Shown here: positions 10,950-20,060 of the stretch, piece by piece
Layout: every line of letters begins with the position of its first letter
How positions within the stretch are numbered: position 1 is the stretch's first letter
Origin: Hirundichthys speculiger
Lineage: Eukaryota; Chordata; Actinopteri; Beloniformes; Exocoetidae
Length of the DNA: 64,000 nt
Assembly (NCBI GenBank): GCA_018398805.1
Contig: JAGFBZ010000258.1
Coordinates: forward strand, 5,630,501 to 5,694,500
Direction: 5' to 3'
Made by a program: the position numbers and the translations under genes
Notes under the pieces: generated by a model
Told to the model about the DNA's origin: nothing
Seen by the model: only the letters and a program-made list of their open reading frames with translations
The model's database searches: none

Positions 10950-11650
10950 ATTTTCTGTCCATCCACCCATCCATCAGCTTGCACTTGTCTGGGTTAGGGT
11001 CACCAAGGCAGCAGCCTAACTGGAGGTGACCAGACCTGACACCTCCATCAGCTCTTCTGGGAGGACACCAAGGTGTTTCCTGGCCAACTGGGACATACGA
11101 TCTCTCTAACGTGTGCTGGATCTGCCTCAGCACCTTCTCTCAGTTGGACATGCCTGAAACACCTCCCAGGGAGGTATCCAGGAGGCATCCTAACCACCTC
11201 AAGTGTAGAGGAGTAGTAGATCTACTCCAAGTCTTTCCTGGATGACTGAACTTCCAACCCTATCTCTAAGGGAGATTCTAACCACTCTGCAGAGGACATT
11301 CATATCAGCAGATTGTACCCTTGATCTTGTTCTTTCAATCACTATCCACAGTTCATGACCATAGATGAGGGTTGGAACATTGATTAGTAATCAGAGAGTC
11401 TTTCTTTTTCACTCAACTCCACATCACCACAACAGACTAGTACAGTCTGCACTACCATCTGTGCATCTCTCACTCCATTCTTCCTTCGTTCTCTAACCCC
11501 AGATACTTAATATCTCAGTTTGAGGCAATACTTCACTCCCACTTTCATAGTCTCAGATTTGGAAATGCTGTTTCTCATCTCCTCCAGTTAACACTTGACT
11601 GTGAAACCTCTCCAGTGAAGGCCAAAGATCCTCTTCCCTTCACCTGCACC
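10950..11650 (-). mobile_element. Non-LTR retrotransposon (LINE) 3' fragment, RTE/Rex-like
   Basis: On the minus strand the sequence translates in pieces to the C-terminal part of a LINE polyprotein, downstream of the reverse transcriptase core. The clearest piece, from about 11381 to 11253, reads PTLIYGHELWIVIERTRSRV and continues with a Leu-rich stretch ending ISLRDRV. Nearer the 3' end is a Pro-Asp-Lys piece running into (GATGG)n, which is the tail (plus strand CCATCCACCCATCCATC, about 10968-10985). The fragment is 5'-truncated, with several frameshifts and stops. I assign it to the RTE/Rex-like group from recall; the exact clade is uncertain. Confidence 0.8.
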
Positions 11651-11999
11651 TAGAAATTCTGTCCATAAAAGTTCAGAACATAATTTCCTGCTTGTATCTA
11701 AAAGCAGCAGAAAAGAGTTCTTTTTTTAAATGTTAATTTAAAATTTTAAGGAATATTTGATGACATTAAGGAAGCATTGTCTAGCCCTCACGGTCGACTG
11801 TGTCTACGATTTGACCAGCCTATCACACTTTGGCCAGATGGCTGCAGGTCACAGACGCAGAAAAAGAAAAAGAAACAAGCAGGTATGGCCAGCAGTAGCA
11901 GAGAAATTTGGAAAAACCTTTTTTAATCACCAGTGTGGGAGCATTTTGGTTTTGCTATTGAAGGAGGGAGTGAAAACAATTAACAGTTAACAGAATGCA
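11650..11999. other. Non-coding sequence between LINE fragment and hAT-like end
   Basis: No gene seen. It may include undetected interior sequence of the neighbouring hAT-like element, whose second end was not found. Confidence 0.5.
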
Positions 12000-12453
12000 A
12001 TCTTACCTGCGTAAGATCCAGTTGTTACCAGTTGTGCGTCTTGGCGCAGCTGATGTGCTTTTTTAAAATACTGCAGAACGAATCGTTGGATGCGCATTTA
12101 AAGATCACGAACAATTAATGTTCCTGTCCCTCCTCGACCACCAACAGTTTCAGACATATTTGAAATAAATTCCCGCTTCCAAACTTTTCCAGCTTGACAC
12201 CAGAGACAGAAATCTCCTTGGTTTCCTCCACAGCAGACATCTGAATGAGAGCAGCCACAGCTGCACATCTATTCCATTTGGACGCGCTCTTTTACGCGCA
12301 ACATGCGAGTTGTGCTTTCCGCAAACTCGGTATCTTGCGATCTCTTGTTTAGGGTAGCGGGTGGTCTGAAACTGTACCGGATCCGTACCGAAACCGTGAC
12401 ACAAAAACCGTGATACGGACCGTACCATTAGCCACCTGTACTGTTGCAACCCC

Positions 12454-12455
<2 letters not shown>
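12000..12455 (-). mobile_element. hAT-like terminal fragment
   Basis: Read on the minus strand from 12455 it begins TAGGGGTTGCAACAGTAC, followed by repeated GTACGG/CGGTAC blocks, typical of the subterminal region of one fish hAT-like group. An open frame of about 99 codons (12449-12150) shows no domain I recognise. The other end was not located, so the left boundary is approximate. The terminus abuts a (TA)n array. Confidence 0.55.
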
Positions 12456-12487
<32 letters not shown>

Positions 12488-12488
12488 G
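12456..12488. repeat. (TA)n array, left part
   Basis: TA repeats with one TTTA interruption, lying between the hAT-like terminus at 12455 and the hAT-like element beginning at 12489. Confidence 0.9.
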
Positions 12489-13018
12489 TTAGGGCTGGGC
12501 AAGATAACATGATATCACATTAACTCATTAATTCATTAACACAACATTTATTTTATTGCTCATTAACGCATGTTGCTCATATGATTTTGTTTTGAAAAGT
12601 CTGTTACTGACTTCTGCGCATCCTAAAGAGAATTGATGGAAAAATATGGTGAAAAACTAAAACACACTTGGAGGGCGGTAAAGTTACAGAACTTTCACAT
12701 GGACATTTTCATGACCATTTCTATTAGACACCAGATTTGACAGAAACTGTTTAACTCCCCGTTAAAAGTTTCTGCTGTTCCCTCAGAAATTGCCTGTTTT
12801 AATGTTTTAATTGTGGCTCAGAATTTTGTTGATAGAGTTTTTTTTATTTTTCATAATAAACAGGATGCTATTAATGCCTTTTGTGTATATGGCAGCAGAA
12901 GATGCACTTTACACTACATTTGAATTCATTATTTGAGTTTGCATATACAATGTGATTAATCGTGATCAGGGAAATCATGAGATTAATCACGATTAAAAAT
13001 TGTGATCGTTGCCCAGCC

Positions 13019-13022
<4 letters not shown>
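12489..13022. mobile_element. hAT-like non-autonomous element, 534 bp
   Basis: The ends are a perfect 14-bp inverted repeat: TTAGGGCTGGGCAA at 12489-12502 and TTGCCCAGCCCTAA at 13009-13022. The interior near the right end is rich in GATTAATCACGATTAA-like palindromic motifs, as in a widespread fish hAT-like family. No transposase frame is present. Target duplications cannot be read because both flanks are (TA)n. Confidence 0.8.

Positions 13023-13081
<59 letters not shown>
13021..13081. repeat. (TA)n array, about 61 bp
   Basis: About 30 uninterrupted AT units directly at the right end of the hAT-like element. Confidence 0.95.
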
Positions 13082-13085
<4 letters not shown>

Positions 13086-13229
13086 ACACATGCATATAAA
13101 TTTACACACAATCGCACACAGCAGTGAGTGTGTGTAGACACTCACACACAGTTTGTATCTAATTAAAATGATAACTGCATTCTCATTTTTCAAACTCTTA
13201 TATCCTGAGGGCCAATTGGGATGAGTGCC

Positions 13230-13230
<1 letters not shown>
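13082..13230. other. CA-rich spacer before poly(C)
   Basis: Contains GTGAGTGTGTGTAGACACTCAC, a short imperfect inverted repeat near 13123-13145, and no gene. Confidence 0.5.

Positions 13231-13279
<49 letters not shown>
13231..13279. repeat. Poly(C) run of 49 bases
   Basis: Forty-nine consecutive C. The opposite strand is poly(G) with G-quadruplex potential and this strand has i-motif potential. Its exact length may be unreliable in an assembly. The proline-run open frame across it is a by-product. Confidence 0.95.
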
Positions 13280-14369
13280 ACATGCAGCTGCAACTTCTCC
13301 CTCTCCATCAGTCCGTCTCCTCTCTTCGTCTTTCCCTCATTCCACTGTGGCTCAGTGAACTGCTCCTACAGCAATATCCCATCATTACCATCTCCCCAGC
13401 TGAGCTTCAGCGCGCCATTATCATGCGGCATTATTAATCTTCTTGTCTTATCAACTTGCAAATCGCAAACCATTGCGCCTTATGGCGCAGTTTTCTGGTG
13501 CGCCGTTATTCATTTTGTAGGTCTACCTAGCCTGCGAGTCTTTCTGAAAACCTGACGATCGCCACCCTCCCACTGTTGCCCTGCCCTTCTCCTGGACTCG
13601 GCGCTCCGGAGCACTTGAAGGGGGATCTTAAGTGTTTTGGTCTGTCTTCTCACCCACTGCTCTATTCGCCTGTGGGGACACCGCCTTAGAGTACACTGTC
13701 CCCCTTCCTGCCCTTTATATACACTGGAAGTCACGCCTTAATATTTTGGAAGTTTTTTTCCTTCACTCGCATGAGTCAAGTTACACTGATGACAAAAACA
13801 CAATTTTCTATTTTATTTTCTATTTTTTCCTTACAAAAAAAAATACATCATTTTTACAAGGAGTAAACAGCAAGCACTCATTTTAATCAAGGGCCTCTCC
13901 CTGACACATGCATCCACAACGCTCCTGTCATCGCTCCTTTTCCTGTTCTCTCTGCCAACATTAGTATTCCAGAGCTGACTGGGGAGGTGAGGAGAGGGAA
14001 AGTTCTTTACAGACACACTGCTGACCCCAGATTCCTGCTCTCACTTGAGCTTGCTTTTCTCTCAGGCTAAAATACTCACCCTGGAAATGTGGAGTGGCTG
14101 TGGCTACACAACGTGGGCAAAAAAAAAAAAAGGAATGTATGTAAGGGAAATGCAAAAAATGTGTGCTCTTCATTTTTGTGTGCACATGAGTGTGTTCATA
14201 TTCGAATTAGCATCTCCTTTGAAAACTTGGCATGATAAATCACCATTTTCCCCCTATAGCTCATTAAGCCATACACAACAGGTAGTGGATATAAAATATT
14301 TAGAAGAAGACAAAGTGTTTCATGTGCTCCTTTGGACCCGGCTATTACCCAGGCCGTTCACATAACATC
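13280..14369. other. Non-coding sequence, no gene recognised
   Basis: Unique-looking sequence with pyrimidine-rich parts (13280-13340 and 13550-13740) and A/T runs near 13836-13852 and 14119-14131. Open frames on both strands are short and lack domains. Confidence 0.55.
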
Positions 14370-14800
14370 CGCCAAAAACAGCTCACCCTTTGATCTTCAT
14401 TAATATCGTTTGGTTAAATATTTCAGATACACTTTCATATGCTTGATTAACATCTTTCAGAATTATTCACTCAAACAGAAATTAGCTTTGAATGTTTGAG
14501 TGCTAATGATGAAATTGTGATCACCCTCCCATCACTATGAGGCCAGTAACATTCAGGAAAGAGGGGTAATTTTCCATTTGATCAGTAATATATGGCAATG
14601 CATACTGGACAGGCCATGAAACTTCATGTATCAACTTCCCCCACTCATTCAAATATGTGCTTATAAGCCCTGGGTATTAATATTCCTGACGGCTGTATTT
14701 TAGAGAACATTTCAGAGCACTGCGTGCTCGACATTGTAATTTCCAAGCTTATCTAATCAATTCTGCAAGCTCCATCGGCCTCATATCAGGTCCTGTGAAA
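14370..14800. promoter_or_regulatory. Candidate conserved non-coding element
   Basis: AT-rich but not repetitive, with closely packed homeodomain, SOX and GATA-like cores (CATTAATATC, GATTAACATC, GCTAATGATG, TCTAATCAATTC) and no low-complexity tract for over 400 bp. This is the composition of vertebrate developmental enhancers. Function and conservation are not demonstrated. Confidence 0.3.
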
Positions 14801-14982
14801 GAAATCAGCTCAGTAGCACCTTCAGAACACTTATAAATAATGAAAAACATCTTTTAAAACGAAAGAAGCGCTTAAGGAAAAAAAAATGTTGATTAGAAAA
14901 GTGCCTTTTATCCAGGACTTCAAATCTTTCATATTCCGAAGATGCAGAGGACTCCAGGCAAACCGCGACGAATAAAGTATCT

Positions 14983-15333
14983 CTATCTGACCAAGAAAAA
15001 AAAAAAATATATATATTCTTTTTTTTTTCCTTCAATAAAAAATGCTGACATCACAGAATGAGCCAGGTGGTATTTGGATATGAGCAGCGAAGATGAGAGC
15101 TCATAGATCGCTTTCATCTTGTGCATGGAAATGTCCTTGAAAACTTCTCTGAACTCTGGGCCAGAGAGCACCGTGTTGCAGGCCTTAAAAAGTAATTTAT
15201 CTTTCGCCGTTAGTCGAATCTGACATGCCAAACACACGAGATTGACCGGGCCCGTGCGAGTCAGATTAGTGTCGTCATCGTTTATTAGCTGCACATGATG
15301 TGTGGCCGTATTGTCTGAAAGAAACTTCAACAT
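14983..15333 (-). other. Coding-like open frame or conserved element, minus strand
   Basis: A 116-codon frame is open on the minus strand. From about residue 6 to 105 codon usage looks coding-like, with many C/G third positions (GAC, AAG, CTG, CTC, ATC) against an AT-rich background. A strong splice-acceptor-like sequence lies just inside it: a pyrimidine tract of about 45 bases ending TTTCTTTCAG, with the implied exon starting at 15314. No good donor (GTAAG/GTGAG) is found downstream, and the last residues come from A/T-rich low complexity. I do not recognise the protein. Alternatives are a terminal exon, an exon of a non-coding RNA, or an enhancer open by chance. Confidence 0.3.
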
Positions 15334-15719
15334 AGGAGTAAGGAAGATGGAGGAAAAAGAAAAAAAAAAAAAAAAAGAGAAAACTTTAACATGGTTAATG
15401 TATTGTGTCCTATTTTGTCATGCTGGTGCCGTGCACGGGTAGGTGGATGGCAGGCAGGTGAGAAAATAAAGACTTTTTATGCCCATCTATAAATTAGGAG
15501 TGGTGGGTTGATGAGCAGTGAAGGAGAGTCGTGTCTTAGCTCAGAGACAGAGGGGAGAAAAAGAGGCTGTGCTGCTTTGCCAGCAGGATGATACATTACA
15601 CACTTCCACATACTCACAATGATACACTGAGTTCTTGATGACAGTTATCCTTTTAGGCTGCTATAGAAAAGACTGTTGGGAACACACACACACACAGACA
15701 GACACACACACACAGCTGG
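15334..15719. other. Non-coding sequence with A-run and CA/GACA repeat
   Basis: Holds an A-rich run at about 15357-15377 and a (CA)n/(GACA)n array at 15681-15714. No gene seen. Confidence 0.6.
15681..15714. repeat. (CA)n with GACA interruption
   Basis: Two CA blocks joined by ACAGACAGAC. Confidence 0.9.
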
Positions 15720-16200
15720 CAGGCACTGAGGCCCACGCGCACCTCCTCCGGTGAGGATTTGCATTCCGCTCCTGGCAGGTCGACCGACAAATTGCCCAGG
15801 CAGCCGCGGGAGACGGAGGCTCTGGCTGAGGGGATCGCCGCTGCAGAGAAAGTGCCTCATTCCTCTGATACTCTCCATGGAGCTACTCCAAGGGGCACAT
15901 CTCGCTTCCAGGAGCACAGCTGATAGAGGCGGGCGGGCAAGGACTGCTTTTTTGAGACCGGAAGGCCCGGTGGCCATGGCTGGACCTTCCCTCCCTGAGG
16001 CCAGGAGTGGCTCAGAGGCCAGTGTCCCCCTGAAGCTTGCCCTAGGCCAACAGCCCTGGGGCTATTGTTCTGAAATCAGCCCCCGTTTTCCCAATCAAAG
16101 ATACCAACTGGGGGGAACTGGCCCAAAGTGGTGCTTAGCGGCTTGAATAATTCACCACCCGAAATGTCGTCACCGAGACAGACAATCCAAAGAAATTAGA
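15720..16200. promoter_or_regulatory. GC-richer candidate enhancer with SOX and TCF/LEF-like sites
   Basis: This is a clearly more GC-rich block than its surroundings. An ATTGTTC SOX-like core lies at 16064-16070 and CCAATCAAAG at 16091-16100, which overlaps a CCAAT core and a TCF/LEF-type ATCAAAG. A 131-codon plus-strand frame (15751-16146) crosses the block, but it has no recognisable domain and its open length is partly explained by GC content. Function is inferred. Confidence 0.3.
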
Positions 16201-17030
16201 AGGAAAAAAGAAACCAAAGCTGCTCTTATCCTGATGAAACTAGTTTTTAAACTTGTTTTTAAAGAACATTTCAATCTTTAATAAACTGATTAAAATTAAT
16301 TACAAAGACATGGGTTTAGAGATGAGCAAATAGGAAGAATTCTAAGGGAAGGATCAAAGTGAATTTTTCCTGGATTCTCCTATTTTCACATGATTAATGA
16401 TTGAGGCTAGTTCTACAGCCTTAATAGCACTTTCAAGTTAAATAAGGATGATGTAAAGACACTTCTGTTGAAACAAGTAGTAATAGAGTTAACTAAGATT
16501 TCTGCAGTCATGCATTTTGTCGAGACTTTCTCAGGCTAAAGCATGCACAAAACCTAACCCTAACCCACATTATGATTACAACTCACTGACAATCTGCATC
16601 GACACAAACTCAGTACAGATCACTTTGTGTCTTTGCATTTGCTCTCATATACACAGGAAAACACACAGTCATGCCCCATTGCTACAGGTGCGTGCTTGCA
16701 CCCTTTCCCCTCTTAACACTTTATATTTTGTAATACATTTTCTTTAAAGACATGGAAGACAAGAAAAGATAGAAACATGGCTTAACTAAATTACTAAATT
16801 CACTTTACTGACAACGTTGACAGCCAAATTGTTCAAATGTATCTAAATTCAAAATCAGCCAATCTTTACATCATCGAATGTGTCCAATGTTTCGATGTTA
16901 AAGTAACAATCGCATTGTTGCAAGTGTTGTTTGCACATATTCTGACAGAACAAGATGTCAAAAACAGCTGCTCTCCCATGGTTGCAGCAAAGCTTCCATC
17001 TATCTTTGGCTGATATACATTTCCACACAC
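16201..17030. other. Non-coding sequence, no gene recognised
   Basis: AT-rich sequence. It contains two tandem CCCTAA-type units (CCTAACCCTAACCC near 16553-16566), too short to be called an interstitial telomere. Confidence 0.55.
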
Positions 17031-17390
17031 TGAACACTAGGAGGTGCAGTTTGTATATCGGTCAGAAATATAGCGAGAAGACCTGGAGTGAAAGTAAAAT
17101 ATTAGTTTCAATTTAATTTCATTACTTCCATCTGTCCATCACGGCCTCTAGTCCCGACGACAGGCAAAAACCGACCCAAAGTAACTTCGGACTCCTGTCC
17201 AAATTCTCTCTAGCGCCAACTCTTGTGAGAATCGTGTATCATTTTGAAATGGAGCTATCTCCAAGAGCTCCAGCAACCCAAGAAATTAAAATGAAAGAGT
17301 GATGAAGCAAAAGGCTCAGAAAGAGTACATCTCAGATTCGTAAAAGCGACTGTTTCGTGCCATTCTCATAATAGTGCCCCCTGCTGTTGA
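17031..17390. promoter_or_regulatory. Pair of CTCF-like motifs, convergent
   Basis: CACTAGGAGGTGCAG within 17031-17049 resembles the CTCF core in forward orientation. TAGTGCCCCCTGCTG starting at 17372 resembles it in reverse orientation (about 14 of 19 positions by eye against the 19-base consensus). They face each other across about 340 bp of unique-looking sequence. Motif resemblance only; GCCCCCTGCTG-type strings also occur in fish repeats. Confidence 0.3.
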
Positions 17391-19789
17391 GGATGAATAC
17401 TGCAGTGAGTGGAGTCTCCCTCAAGCAACGGTATAAAAAGTGAAGTTACCACTCAATGGCGCAATGACTGATACGTCAAGCATAAACAGCACATTACGCA
17501 CGCTCCCAGGGGTTTAGGCTAATTAGGGGGTCTAATTGTTGCCTGTTCACCCCAGTCTGCATTTTATGATGCGGTTCCTGTGTTCTAGGCCAAAATAACT
17601 TCTCTTTCTTTCTCCTGGGTGCTCATAGTCAGCCATCATTTATCACACCCAGGTGGCCATGACCCAACGCACATGCCTGCCAGACTGAGTCAAACTGACC
17701 TGATGGTCTCCTCAAACAAAGCTGGAGAGAGTTGGGCCTGAGGATGCAAAACATGGATGCTGTGGAGAAAATATCCGGTTGTGAAATCCAAAGCAAAATA
17801 GTGAGTGGGTAAAATGAGGGACGGAGCAGAAAAGGGAGATGGATGTTAAAAATGAGGGGGGAAGGAAAAAACAAAAAGGACAGGCACCCTCCAAAGTGTC
17901 AATGCTTCCCCACTCAGCTGCCAGTCTGTGAAGCATGGCACAGGGGTTTAATAGATGCAAGTGTGTTTGTGTTCATTAGGTACAGTATGTTCTCAGTCTC
18001 CCCCATGTGTTTGTTGCCATTCTGCCCTCTCTCCCTTTCCTTAATGAGGCTGGACGCGTGGCTGCATCAGCACCTGCCGTGGGTGGCCACAGGGTTAATC
18101 CCACCTGGCTTCCCTCCTCACTTTGTCCTCTGTCTCTCTCTACCTTCCTTTCTCTCTCTCCGCTATGCCTCTGGGCTGCTGACGGCAGCAGGCGCCGTAC
18201 GAGAGGCCGATGAGGAGGGAGGGGAGGTGACAGGAGGCGCAGATATCCTGGGGTCGCCCCCCTCCCAGCACAGTAGAATGAGTTGTACTAGACGCTGCTG
18301 GATACCTGACAACCGGACGCCTTCATAAATTACAAAATGAAGATTGATCATGCACATCTCTCACTTTCTTTTTTTTTTTTCCTCATGCCAACTTACAGGC
18401 AGACCAACAGTGAGGTGGGGGAAGATAAGCTACATGTGCATTTGTGGACCCAAACAGGAAGACAGACACATTTCTTTGTGACACATGAAGAAACCCACAA
18501 ACACACGAACTGACAAACCCAGTCTCTGCTCTCGCTTGTTGTCAGGCTTAAGGTAAGAGTGATCTGGCCACTTCATGCTCTACCAGTTAAATAAAACAGT
18601 CAGTCAAGTGAGTAGTCACCTGGTCAGTCACTCGAACTGATGATGCAGACTCCATTACAGGTCCTGTCAGCAAGGCCAAAGGATGCTGTATTATTTATAA
18701 AGAGGTAAAACATCCAAGTAAACTGCAGTGAATGTGTGTGTCCTCAAATCTGGAAAGGTGTGTGGAAAATGCCTTCCCAAAGCCCACATGCAAGCTCCCG
18801 CATGCACAAACACTATGGCAAATGTTAAAATGTAGAGTTTCTGCATGCCTGACCTTAACATCAATGTATGCTTTGCTGAAGGTGGAGTATTTGTGCCCCT
18901 CTTACTCGAGTGGATAAAAGGGTGGATTTCAGTGGAAGGAGTGGAGCCATTCATTTGAGATTGATGCCTCTCTATTTGATGCGGCGAGATCATCCACATC
19001 AACGCGCCCCACCCGTCACTGTCCTGCACGTCCCGACAGTAAAACCATACGCATCAGCAGAACATCCGTAACACATGCTCACAAAGTTAATCGACTTGCA
19101 AAATCACAATGAGAACATTGTCTCTCATTCTTTCACACACACACCCATTCTCTCTCTATCTCTCTCACACACACACTTCTTCCTATATCTCATATACATT
19201 TTTTAATTTAATTTTCCCAGGAATGGTAACCTTGCCTTGTAAGTTGCTTACTCAACAGACCTTGTTATGGTGGCAGTTCTACCACTCCTGCTTCCATCGA
19301 AAGGTCAGCACTGTCGCAGCCGATCTCATTTCAACGAGGGCTTGCCCCGTTATGATCGGGCCATTATCCTAAGCTCATTCACAAATTGGCACAGTAAGGG
19401 ATGCTGGGACGTGGGCCATGAGGTGCTTGATGGGTGAATGCTTGATAGAGGGTAGTGAAAGGAAATGAGAAAATGGCTATCCGGCATATACGTACAACAA
19501 GCTAACTTTGGTGCAAGCTGTCTGACACTGCCCATTTCCTATCTCCTCGTCATGGACTGTATGGGTAAATTGGTAGCAGTTCAATGAGGAAGATAAAAAA
19601 AAAAAAAAAAAAAAAAGAGTGTGCCCTCCTAGCTTCCTCCTTAAAGGAGCCTTTTACATGTGTAGACACACTAGAATGACTTGAGGGCCTGTCAGAAAGC
19701 TGAGAAAAAGAGCCGGGGAGAGCAGGAGCAGAGGAAAGAAAAGTCAAATAAATCTGACTGATATTCTCCCCCTTCGGTTGGCCAAAATG
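17391..19789. other. Non-coding sequence, no gene recognised
   Basis: Includes pyrimidine-rich stretches at about 18010-18180 (the source of a long spurious open frame), a T-run near 18370-18380, CA repeats near 19135-19175 and an A22 run at 19595-19616. A TATAAAA string occurs near 17432 without other promoter features. Confidence 0.55.
19595..19616. repeat. Poly(A) run, 22 bases
   Basis: Twenty-two consecutive A. No retroposon body was recognised on its left and no duplication around it. Confidence 0.9.
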
Positions 19790-20060
19790 CCAGATGCAAT
19801 GTAAATCACGATGCGCTGACTGTCCATCCCGGCCGAGCTGACATTACTCCCGCCAGCTGTCTCCGTTTTACAACTTGGCCAATCATCTCATCAAGAGGCA
19901 CGGGCGCAGAGATTGATGTTTATTCAGAGCCGGCCGACATATTTCAGTTACACAACCAGCAAAGGAGACACTTAAACATTTGGCCGGCCCCGCTAAATGA
20001 ACCCCAGACGATTTAATGTCCCATACTGAGGACACAGGGAGATGAAAAAGGGTTCAAGCG
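19790..20060. promoter_or_regulatory. Candidate enhancer with CCAAT and FOX-like sites
   Basis: Unique-looking and CpG-containing, with a CCAAT core at 19879-19883 and a forkhead-type TGTTTATT at 19917-19924. Two GGCCGGC-like strings flank the FOX site. Inferred from motifs only. Confidence 0.28.

Noticed and set aside
13225..13437. Open frame with a long proline run (and a glycine run on the other strand)
   Set aside because: Direct translation of the poly(C) tract, not a protein.
15751..16146. 131-codon plus-strand frame
   Set aside because: GC-rich region where stops are rarer; no domain, and a comparable frame on the other strand. Treated as a regulatory candidate instead.
16553..16566. 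CCCTAA repeats, possible interstitial telomere
   Set aside because: Only about two units, expected by chance.
17425..17445. TATAAAA-containing possible promoter
   Set aside because: No initiator, CpG context or downstream transcript-like sequence. A TATA string is common in AT-rich DNA.
17843..18328. 161-codon open frame
   Set aside because: Much of it comes from a pyrimidine-rich tract (Leu/Ser/Pro strings), with no domain. Not a gene.
19595..19616. Poly(A) run as the tail of a processed pseudogene or SINE
   Set aside because: No recognisable body to its left and no flanking duplication.
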